DNA of 24,284 nucleotides from DSBX01 sp046484845 (GTDB lineage: Bacteria > Hydrothermota > Tepidihabitantia > Tepidihabitantales > Tepidihabitantaceae): contig JAWOIB010000078.1 in NCBI GenBank assembly GCA_046484845.1, positions 1 through 24,284 of the forward strand. The letters run 5' to 3'. The notes below the pieces were generated by a model. It was given only the letters and a program-made list of their open reading frames with translations, ran no database searches and was not told the origin of the DNA. Positions 13,401 through 20,519 of this stretch are shown here, in pieces. Every line of letters starts with the position of its first letter. Positions within the stretch are counted from its first letter, which is position 1. The position numbers and the translations under genes were made by a program.

Positions 13401-15026
13401 CTACCGGACCGTGACTAGCGGCCGCAACCGCTCGATGGTTATCGGCCCGATGCCCCGGACGCCGCCCAGTTCGTTCGCGGACCGGAACGGCCCGTGCGCG
13501 TTGCGGTACTCCACAATCCGCTCCGCGGTCCTGGGCCCGATGCCGGGCAGTGTCTGGAGCGCAGCCGCGTCTGCGGTGTTGATATTCACAAGCGGGGCGA
13601 CCAGCGGCTGCGCCGGAACCAGGCCAGGCCCGGCCGGCACCAACCCGGGCAGCACCGGGGGATGCAGCGTGTCCAGCCTGCAGGCGTGATCGAGCCAAAC
13701 CCGGGTAAGGCTGGCCGGCAGCGGCTGTCCCCGGTCCGGCAGACCTGACCGCGTCAGGAACCGTTCAGTCGTAACGACCCGCCTCACCGGCCCGCGGTCG
13801 GCAAGCCGCAACCGGGCCAGCTCCCGCACTCGCGGCCATCCGCCGGTCCCCCCGGGCAGAACGAACAACCCGGCACCGGCCAGCATCGGCGCCGGCACCT
13901 CCGGCCCTTCACTCCTCGCCAGCGCGTGCAGCAACGTGTCGTGCAGCGAGACCACCCGCAACCGGTCTTCGAATGGGGCGGCGGCGCGGAGCTCGTGACG
14001 CGTCGACCGGCCGGCCGCGATCCCGGACGCAATCAACTCGTGTGGAACCAACGCAACCTCGGCCCGAGCCTCGAGCCGGCAGGCCTCGGCCAGCGCGGCC
14101 GCGACCTCGAGCCGCGACAGCTCGACCGGCAGGTACGGCCCCGCCGAATCTTCCCCCGTCACCGCGAACTCAGCCACCAGTCGCTCCAGCCCGGCCGAAC
14201 CCGAGTCCGCGGGAAGGACGTTGATGAGCCGTCGGGCAACCTGCCCGGGCAGCAGTTCGGCCCCAACCAGCAGGTCGGCCTGCGCCAGCCGCTGACCCTG
14301 CCGGGGCACCATCAGCAAGCGGGAATGCTCTGCCCCGCTGCCGTCCTCCGGACAACAGACCAGCGCCAGCACCGGGAAGCTGTCGAGCAGGCGCACCGCC
14401 TCGTCGGCCGGGAACTGCCCGAACGCGATCGTCAGTTCGGGAACCTCCGCGGCCAACGAGGGCAGGTAGCGCCGGAGCTGTTCCTCCGGGCCACCGGGCG
14501 CGTAACCCTCAACCGCATCGGCCGGCAGGTCGGAGAGTCCGACCAGCGCCACTCGGACGCCGCGCAGGTCGCGTATCACCCAGGGCCGGAACAGCGGGAC
14601 CTGCCGGTTGAGCAGCACGTCCAGCATCGGGTCGGCCAGGAACGGGAACGCCGCGGACCGGGCGAGCAGCTCGAGGTTCTGGACCCCCCAGGAGAACTCC
14701 CGGGACCCGAGCGCGGCCGCATCGTACCCGAGGATGTTCATGAGCCGGACCGCAGCCCTGCCCCAACTGGCGGCCGCCTCGGCCGAGCCGGCCGCGAAAT
14801 TCCCGCAGTCAACCAACAGGGTCCGGCTGGTCCGTTCCTGCTCCACCGCCCGCTCCAGCCCACGCCAGCCGCCGAGCCGGCGGCGCGGCTCGCCCGGGGC
14901 TTCAAAATCAGGCGCGGGCCGGAGCCGGGCGCAGGCATCGGACGTCGCCAGCAACCGGACCGAACGCAGTTCCCGCGCCGCCGCCGGGTCGGCTGCGAGC
15001 AAGGTCAGCAGCAGGAGGCAAACCAC
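13401..15026 (-). CDS. Exported protein: degenerate 5'-nucleotidase/metallophosphatase domain fused to ComEA-type helix-hairpin-helix
   Basis: 541 residues from GTG 15026. The N-terminus MVCLLLLTLLAADPAAARE is a signal peptide. Residues about 22-230 follow the UshA/5'-nucleotidase metallophosphatase layout, but every recognisable metal motif is altered. The usual TND-x-H reads TSDAC at Asp30; D-x-GD reads DCGN (73-76); the GNHEFDWG motif reads GSREFSWG (107-114) after LGYDAAA. Residues about 260-440 resemble the 5'-nucleotidase C-terminal domain. Residues about 478-541 are a ComEA-like (HhH)2 module, VNINTADAAALQTLPGIGPR ... GVRGIGPITIERLRPLVTVR, known to bind DNA. I infer a catalytically dead phosphatase fold joined to an extracytoplasmic DNA-binding module, perhaps for DNA capture. 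Its GTG lies 7 nt past its own -10. It is divergent from the sphingolipid operon. Confidence 0.8.
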   Translation of the reverse strand: MVCLLLLTLLAADPAAARELRSVRLLATSDACARLRPAPDFEAPGEPRRRLGGWRGLERAVEQERTSRTLLVDCGNFAAGSAEAAASWGRAAVRLMNILGYDAAALGSREFSWGVQNLELLARSAAFPFLADPMLDVLLNRQVPLFRPWVIRDLRGVRVALVGLSDLPADAVEGYAPGGPEEQLRRYLPSLAAEVPELTIAFGQFPADEAVRLLDSFPVLALVCCPEDGSGAEHSRLLMVPRQGQRLAQADLLVGAELLPGQVARRLINVLPADSGSAGLERLVAEFAVTGEDSAGPYLPVELSRLEVAAALAEACRLEARAEVALVPHELIASGIAAGRSTRHELRAAAPFEDRLRVVSLHDTLLHALARSEGPEVPAPMLAGAGLFVLPGGTGGWPRVRELARLRLADRGPVRRVVTTERFLTRSGLPDRGQPLPASLTRVWLDHACRLDTLHPPVLPGLVPAGPGLVPAQPLVAPLVNINTADAAALQTLPGIGPRTAERIVEYRNAHGPFRSANELGGVRGIGPITIERLRPLVTVR

Positions 15027-15032
15027 GCCTGC

Positions 15033-15061
15033 AATATAGCCCGGCCTTGCGGCCGAATCAA
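15033..15061 (-). promoter_or_regulatory. Promoter of the metallophosphatase-HhH gene
   Basis: Minus strand TTGATT (15061-15056), 17-nt spacer, TATATT (15038-15033). The GTG start (15026) follows after 6 nt, again a leaderless geometry. Confidence 0.65.
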
Positions 15062-15085
15062 GCCGGACCGCCGGCGGGTTTGCCC

Positions 15086-15113
15086 TTGACAGTCCTCAAA
15101 CGCAACCTAGAAT
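15086..15113 (+). promoter_or_regulatory. Promoter of the spt operon
   Basis: TTGACA (15086-15091), 16-nt spacer, TAGAAT (15108-15113), then 8 nt to the ATG at 15122. This fixes the start at 15122 rather than at the upstream in-frame ATG 15047, which would lie before the promoter. Confidence 0.85.
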
Positions 15114-15121
15114 GGCCCGTC

Positions 15122-16309
15122 ATGGACTTGTTCAACAAGTGCCTGCAGTACTACCCGATAGTCGAGACCGCCCAGCGCGTCGGCTACTACCCATACTTCA
15201 TTCCACTGAGCACAGAACCGGACCGGCGCGTCGAAATCGACGGCCGGGAGCTGGTCATGCTCGGCTCGAACAACTACCTCGGCCTCACCACCCACCCGTT
15301 GCTGAAGGAAGCGGCCATCGATGCCATCCGACGCTACGGCACCGGCTGCACCGGTTCCCGCTTCCTGAACGGCACCCTGGACCTGCACGTCCGGCTGGAG
15401 CGCGAGCTGGCGGAATTCTACGGCAAGGAAGACTGCATCGTATTCTCGACCGGGTACCAAGCCAACCTCGGGGTGATGTCCGCGCTGGTCGGCAAGCACG
15501 ACATCGCCATCGCCGATAAACTGGACCACGCCTCGATCATGGACGGCTGCAAGATGTCTTATGGCGCGGTCAAGCGCTTCCAGCACAACGACCCGGAGTC
15601 GCTCGAGCGCCTGCTCGAACGGCTCCCGACCGACTCGGGCAAGCTGGTGGTGGTAGACGGCGTGTTCTCAATGGAAGGCGACCTCGCCCCGCTCGACAGG
15701 CTGGTGCCGATCGCCCGGAGCCATGACTGCCGGTTCATGGTTGACGACGCCCATGCGGTCGGGGTCGTCGGCCCGGACGGCCGCGGCACCGCCGCGCATT
15801 TCGGGGTCGAGAAGGAAATCGACCTGATCCTGGGCACCTTCTCCAAGGCGTTCGCTTCGATAGGCGGTTACGTCGCCGGCGACCATAAGGTCATCACGTT
15901 CATCCGTCACAACGCCCGCTCGCTGATCTTCTCGGCCGCGATACCGCCCCCGGCGGTTGCGACGGTGCTCGCCGCGCTGGACATCATCCGGACCGAACCG
16001 GAGCGCCGCGAGCGGCTCTGGCGCAACACCGGCCGGATGCTGGACGGCCTGCGCGGGATGGGCTACGACATCGGCAACACCGTCACCCCGATCATCCCGA
16101 TTCACATCGGCGAGGACATGAAGACGCTCAACTTCTGGCGGGCGCTCTACGACGGCGGGATCTTCGCCAACCCGGTCCTGCCGCCCGCGGTTCCGCCCAA
16201 CCGATCGCTCATCCGCACGAGCTACATGGCCACCCACACCGACGAAGACATCGACCTCGCGCTGGAGCTCTTCGAGCGCATCGGCCGCAAGTTCGGCCTG
16301 CTGGCCTGA
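15122..16309 (+). CDS. spt: Serine palmitoyltransferase (PLP-dependent alpha-oxoamine synthase)
   Basis: Condenses L-serine with a long-chain acyl thioester to give 3-ketosphinganine, the first step of sphingolipid synthesis. 395 residues from ATG 15122, typical for the soluble bacterial enzyme. Signatures match bacterial SPT better than KBL or BioF: LGSNNYLGLTTHP, YGTGCTGSRFLNGTLDLH, the LDHASIMDG block with the PLP-stacking His, VDGVFSMEGDLAPL, MVDDAHAVGVVGPDGRGTA, the PLP lysine Lys242 in GTFSKAFASIGGYVAG, and the C-terminal IRTSYMATHTDEDIDLALE. From memory these closely parallel the Sphingobacterium enzyme. It starts a two-gene operon with the GNAT-like gene 2 bp downstream. Paralogous alpha-oxoamine synthases are the alternative, but TFSK and the TGSRFLNGT segment favour SPT. 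Confidence 0.82.
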   Translation: MDLFNKCLQYYPIVETAQRVGYYPYFIPLSTEPDRRVEIDGRELVMLGSNNYLGLTTHPLLKEAAIDAIRRYGTGCTGSRFLNGTLDLHVRLERELAEFYGKEDCIVFSTGYQANLGVMSALVGKHDIAIADKLDHASIMDGCKMSYGAVKRFQHNDPESLERLLERLPTDSGKLVVVDGVFSMEGDLAPLDRLVPIARSHDCRFMVDDAHAVGVVGPDGRGTAAHFGVEKEIDLILGTFSKAFASIGGYVAGDHKVITFIRHNARSLIFSAAIPPPAVATVLAALDIIRTEPERRERLWRNTGRMLDGLRGMGYDIGNTVTPIIPIHIGEDMKTLNFWRALYDGGIFANPVLPPAVPPNRSLIRTSYMATHTDEDIDLALELFERIGRKFGLLA

Positions 16310-16311
16310 CC

Positions 16312-17430
16312 ATGGCGCTGGAAGTGCGCGCCGTCCGTGACCGACGCGCGCTTAAACGGTTCATCGCCCTCGCCCACGATATCTACGTCGGGGACCCGAA
16401 CTGGGTCGCGCCGCTCAACCGCGAACTGGCGGACACGCTCACCCCGGGCCGCAACCCGTTCTGGCGACACGCCGACCGCGAGCTGTTCCTGGCCGAGCGC
16501 AACGGCCGCGCGGTCGGCCGCATCGCAGCCATCAACGACCGCAACTACAACGAGTACCACAGCTCAAGCATCGGCTTCTTCGGGTTCTACGAATCGGTCA
16601 ACGACCCCGAGGTAACCGCCGCCCTGCTCGGCGCGACCGAAGGTTGGTGCCGCGAGGCAGGCCTGGCGCGGCTGTTCGGGCCGGCCAACCCCTCGATGAA
16701 CGACGAATGCGGCCTGCTCGTCGACGCCTTCCGCCAGCCGCCGATGATCAAGACCTGCTACAACCCGCCATGGTATGCCGGGCTGATCGAGCAGGCAGGC
16801 TACGCCAAGGTCAAGGACCTCTATGGCTTCCGGCTCGACCTGGCCCGGAGCCTGCCCGAGAAGATCACCCGGGTCATCGAGGCCCACAAAGCCTCGGGCG
16901 ACCTTGTCACCCGGCCGGTTGACCTGCGCCAGATGGCACGTGACCTCGGTTACGCCACCGAGGTGTACAATGACGCCTGGTCCCGCAACTGGGACTTCGC
17001 CCCGATGACCCCGGCCGAAATCGACGAACTCGCCCGACAGCTGAAGCCGGTCATCGTACCCGAGCTCTGCCCGCTGGTTTTCTACAAGGGCGAGATCGCG
17101 GCGATGGCCATCGGGCTACCGGACTACAACCAGGTGCTCATCCGCCTGCGCGGCCGGATGTTCCCGTTCGGCTGGCTCAGGTTCCTGCTCGGCCGGCGGC
17201 ACATCAACCGGGGCCGGCTCTGGGCGCTGGGAGTCAAGCGCAGGTTCCAACACCTCGGACTGGGCGCGGTGATGTACCACGAAGCGTTCGCGGGCGCCCG
17301 ACGGCTTGGCTACCGCTGGGGCGAACTGTCATGGATACTCGAGGACAACGAGGCCATCATCCGGCCCATCCGCCTGCTCGGCGGCGAGCGTTACAAGACC
17401 TGGCGCATCTACGAGAAGCCGCTCGCCTGA
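16312..17430 (+). CDS. GNAT-fold acyltransferase-like protein, candidate bacterial ceramide synthase
   Basis: 372 residues. The N-terminal block, KRFIALAHDIYVGDPNWVAPLN through NPFWRHADRELFLAERNGRAVGRIAAIND, and the following SSSIGFFGFYESVND belong to a large FCB/proteobacterial family usually labelled GNAT or hypothetical. The segments LFGPANPSMNDECGLLVDAF and YNPPWYAGLIEQAGYAKVKD continue it. The C-terminal half has a second GNAT-like core: CPLVFYKGEIAAMAIGLPDYN and then VKRRFQHLGLGAVMYHEAFAGARRLGYRWGELSWILEDN, which has the acyl-CoA/ACP-binding Q-x-x-G-x-G/A type turn. It begins 2 bp after spt, so it is co-transcribed. Known bacterial ceramide synthases are GNAT-like proteins encoded with spt; on that basis I infer N-acylation of sphinganine or 3-ketosphinganine. 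Direct evidence is lacking. Confidence 0.6.
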   Translation: MALEVRAVRDRRALKRFIALAHDIYVGDPNWVAPLNRELADTLTPGRNPFWRHADRELFLAERNGRAVGRIAAINDRNYNEYHSSSIGFFGFYESVNDPEVTAALLGATEGWCREAGLARLFGPANPSMNDECGLLVDAFRQPPMIKTCYNPPWYAGLIEQAGYAKVKDLYGFRLDLARSLPEKITRVIEAHKASGDLVTRPVDLRQMARDLGYATEVYNDAWSRNWDFAPMTPAEIDELARQLKPVIVPELCPLVFYKGEIAAMAIGLPDYNQVLIRLRGRMFPFGWLRFLLGRRHINRGRLWALGVKRRFQHLGLGAVMYHEAFAGARRLGYRWGELSWILEDNEAIIRPIRLLGGERYKTWRIYEKPLA

Positions 17431-17433
17431 CGT

Positions 17434-18453
17434 TCAACGCGGCGTGAACGTCCGCATCACCGCTTCGGCCTGGATGAGGCCGTCCAGCTTCTTCCGCCCC
17501 GGGTTGAACACCAGCCCGTCGAGCAGGAAGAAGCGGCCCTGGTGGTTGAACCCGTAGCTGACAAAGGGCCCGCCGATGGCGTGCTCCCGGTTCTGCCAGA
17601 TGCCCTGTAGCCGCAGACAGGAATCGGCCAGGAACTCGATGAACCGCGACTCGCGCAGGGTGTCGGGCACAAAGTCCCCGTCGTAGTACCGCCGGGACAG
17701 GCGGTCGCGCAACTCGAACAGCGGCCCGGACTCCAGCGGCCGCTCGCCCTCCTCCCAGTAGACGAAGACGTTGCGGTCCGGGTAATGCCCGAACGCGAAC
17801 ACGAACCCGGAGTCGGCCGCGGACCGGTCCAGCCACCAACTCCGGGGCACGTCGAGGCTGAACGCAAACTCCTCCCGCAGTGAGTCGGTGGCCGGCTGGT
17901 TCAGGCCCCGGTGATAGACCGCCCGGGCGACATGCCGCAGTACCGCCTGCCGGCAGGTCAGGTGAATCCGGTCGGCGTACCGCTCCAGACCGGGAACCAG
18001 CAGCGTATCCGCGCTGACCGCAAACACCAGCAGTTCCTGATTATCCGCCCACGGATTGGGCACCCTGAACAGCGCGAAATCGGTCTCGGGCAGCGAGTCC
18101 GCCCGCGGACCGAGCACACCATGGACGATGCTGTCGCCCACCGGCCCGATCAGCAGCACGGTTCGGAACAGCGACCAGGTCCGGTACTCGGCCGGGCTGA
18201 ACACCCGGAGTTCAAACTCCGGCTCGAGCTGGGGGGTCGCCTGTGGGCGCTGGAGCGTGCCCCGTACCGCCTCCTCGACCTCAACCCAGTGGTCGGTGAC
18301 GACCGTAACTTCCCGAAGCGGCCCGACCGCCGGGCTCCGGTGCCCGCAGGCGGCCAGCAGCACGACCGAGCAGGCCGCGACGCCCGCCAGCCTCAGAACC
18401 ACCCGTGCTCTGCACTTTCCGAAAATCCGCAAGTCTCTGCCAGCCATCATCAC
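17434..18453 (-). CDS. DUF4837 family lipoprotein
   Basis: 339 residues (GTG 18453; ATG codons follow at 18450 and 18447). The N-terminus has basic residues, a hydrophobic segment and the lipobox LLAACG, so it is a predicted lipoprotein. The remainder, including REVTVVTDHWVEVEEAVRGTLQ, VLLIGPVGDSI, FAFSLDVPRSWWLDRS, FAFGHYPDRNVFVYWEEG, DTLRESRFIEFLADSCLRLQ and GGPFVSYGFNHQGRFFLLDG, matches my recollection of DUF4837, an FCB-group family of unknown function. It is the last gene of ligA-recG-DUF4837, overlapping the recG stop by 4 nt. Its stop is 3 bp from the convergent GNAT gene stop. Confidence 0.82.
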   Translation of the reverse strand: MMMAGRDLRIFGKCRARVVLRLAGVAACSVVLLAACGHRSPAVGPLREVTVVTDHWVEVEEAVRGTLQRPQATPQLEPEFELRVFSPAEYRTWSLFRTVLLIGPVGDSIVHGVLGPRADSLPETDFALFRVPNPWADNQELLVFAVSADTLLVPGLERYADRIHLTCRQAVLRHVARAVYHRGLNQPATDSLREEFAFSLDVPRSWWLDRSAADSGFVFAFGHYPDRNVFVYWEEGERPLESGPLFELRDRLSRRYYDGDFVPDTLRESRFIEFLADSCLRLQGIWQNREHAIGGPFVSYGFNHQGRFFLLDGLVFNPGRKKLDGLIQAEAVMRTFTPR

Positions 18454-20519
18454 CCCACTCTCATCAGTTCCTCACGACCACAGTATCTCTCGAACAGCGT
18501 CCGTCGCACCAACGCATGCCCCGGGGCAACCAGCTCCGGGTCTATCTCGACCAGCCGGAACGCATCTCGCCGGGCGTCCTGCAACAGCCGTTGGTCCTTG
18601 ACCACGTCTGCAACCCGCAGGTCGGGTAGGCCGGACTGCCGCGTGCCGAGGATTTCGCCCGGCCCGCGCAGTTCCAGGTCCCGCTCCGCCAACCGGAAAC
18701 CGTCGCCGGTCGCGGCGAAGAACCGCAGCCGCTCCATGCTCTCCACCGCGCCCGAGGGCGCCATCAACACACAGACCGCCCGCTGACCGGCCCGGCCGAC
18801 CCGGCCGCGCAACTGGTGCAACTGCGCCAGCCCGAACCGTTCCGGGTGCTCGATCATCATCACCGACGCGCCCGGAATGTCCACCCCGACTTCGATGACC
18901 GTGGTCGAAACCAGGATGTCGAGCTCGCCTCGGCGCAGCCGATCCATCACCTCGTCGCGCTCCTCGAACGGCATCCTGCCGTGCACCAGCCCGACCCGAC
19001 GCCGGGGAAACGCGGCCCGCACCCGCTCGAAAGTAGCCACCGCGGACTGCAGCTCCAGTTTTTCGCTCTGTTCGATTATCGGACACACCACGAACGCCTG
19101 CTCGCCCTGCTCAATCCGCGATTCCATGTAGTCGTACACCCGCTGCCGCCGGCCCTCGGGTACAACCCGGGTCACCACTTCCTGGCGTCCGGCCGGTTTC
19201 TCATCCAGGAGCGAGACGTCCAGATCACCGTACACCGTCAGCACCAGCGTCCGGGGTATCGGGGTGGCGGTCATTACGAGGAAGTCTGGGGCCGCGTCCT
19301 TGCCCAGCAGCGCCGCCCGCTGCATCACCCCGAACCGGTGCTGTTCATCAACTATCGCCAGCCCGAGTCGGTGGAACCGAACCTCATCCTCGATCAGCGC
19401 GTGGGTGCCGAACACCATACTGACGCCCCCCGCCGCCAGCCCGGCCAGAATCTCCCGCCGGGCAGCCGTCCTTGTCGAGCCGGTCAGCAGCCGCGCATCC
19501 ACCTTGAGACGCGCCAGTGTCTCCTGCCAGCCGAGGAAATGCTGGGCAGCAAGAATCTCGGTCGGGGCCATCAGCACCGCCTGGGCTCCGCTCTCTACCG
19601 CTACCAGCATCGCGTACAGTGCAACTACGGTCTTCCCCGACCCGACATCGCCCTGCAACAACCGGTTCATCCGACGGTCCCGGGCCATATCTGCCAGAAT
19701 CTCGGTGATGACGCGACGCTGGGCCGCGGTGAACTCAAACCCGAGAAGTGCGCGAAACGGACCGGTCAGCACCCCGGTCTCAACCAGCGCGCGGCCCTTG
19801 AACCGGTCTGTATGCATCCGGTAGCGCAGGGCCAGCAACAATTCCAGGTAGAACAGCTCCTCATAGGCCAGCCGGTCCCGGGCCAGGTTCGCGGCCGCCA
19901 CCTCACGCGGAAAGTGCACCGTCTCCAGTGCGGACAAGATGTCGGGGAAGCCGTAGTGTGCCCGGGTTTCCGCAGACAGGGTCTCGGCCAGTCCGCCACC
20001 GAAACGGTCGAGCGCGTCACGCAGCACTCGACGCAACACCCAGGTTGACAAACCCTCGGTCAGCGGGTACATCGGGATGATTGCGCCCGAACCGGTGAAA
20101 TCCCCACCCGGCTCCGGCTGTTCGACCGCCGGGTTGACCATCTGCAGCCCCCGGTACGCGCTCACCTTTCCCGACAGCATCACTTCCTGGCCGGGCCGGA
20201 ACCGGTCCTTGAGCCCGGGCCGGTTGAACCATAGCGCCTCGATACTGCCCCCGCCGTCGGTCACGATGCAGGATACCAGTTGACGATGATTGCGGGTACG
20301 ACGGGCGCCGGCCGCGACCACCCGGCCAAACACCGTCACCTCCGCCCCGGGCGCGAGGCTTCGGATCGGGACGGTAGCGGAACGGTCCGCGTACCGCCGG
20401 GGAACATGAAACAGCAAGTCCCGAACGGTGCGAATCCCCAGCTTCTCGAACAACCGCGCCCGCTTCGGCCCGATGCCCTTCAGGTACTGAACCAAGGTAT
20501 CGAGACCGGCAGTCAACAT
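18450..20519 (-). CDS. recG: ATP-dependent DNA helicase RecG
   Basis: Branch-migrates and regresses stalled replication forks and recombination intermediates. 689 residues, full length for the family. The N-terminal wedge/OB region begins LDTLVQYLKGIGPKRARLFE and includes EVTVFGRVVAAG. Helicase motifs are intact: LLQGDVGSGKTVVALYAML (Walker A, Lys296), LMAPTEILAAQHF, the DEQH box in IVDEQHRFGVMQR, VMTATPIPRTLVLTVYGDLD, the QAFVVCPIIEQSE block and LVHGRMPFEERDEVMDRL. Motifs V and VI appear as VSTTVIEVGVDIPGASVMMI and HQLRGRVGRAGQ. It ends with the RecG-specific DLELRGPGEILGTRQSGLPD. The ATG overlaps the ligA stop by 7 nt, giving a repair/recombination operon. Confidence 0.97.
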   Translation of the reverse strand: MLTAGLDTLVQYLKGIGPKRARLFEKLGIRTVRDLLFHVPRRYADRSATVPIRSLAPGAEVTVFGRVVAAGARRTRNHRQLVSCIVTDGGGSIEALWFNRPGLKDRFRPGQEVMLSGKVSAYRGLQMVNPAVEQPEPGGDFTGSGAIIPMYPLTEGLSTWVLRRVLRDALDRFGGGLAETLSAETRAHYGFPDILSALETVHFPREVAAANLARDRLAYEELFYLELLLALRYRMHTDRFKGRALVETGVLTGPFRALLGFEFTAAQRRVITEILADMARDRRMNRLLQGDVGSGKTVVALYAMLVAVESGAQAVLMAPTEILAAQHFLGWQETLARLKVDARLLTGSTRTAARREILAGLAAGGVSMVFGTHALIEDEVRFHRLGLAIVDEQHRFGVMQRAALLGKDAAPDFLVMTATPIPRTLVLTVYGDLDVSLLDEKPAGRQEVVTRVVPEGRRQRVYDYMESRIEQGEQAFVVCPIIEQSEKLELQSAVATFERVRAAFPRRRVGLVHGRMPFEERDEVMDRLRRGELDILVSTTVIEVGVDIPGASVMMIEHPERFGLAQLHQLRGRVGRAGQRAVCVLMAPSGAVESMERLRFFAATGDGFRLAERDLELRGPGEILGTRQSGLPDLRVADVVKDQRLLQDARRDAFRLVEIDPELVAPGHALVRRTLFERYCGREELMRVG

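Noticed and set aside
15047..15121. Upstream ATG extension of the spt frame
   Set aside because: It would start before the spt promoter and span its -35 and -10 boxes. The shorter start matches family length.
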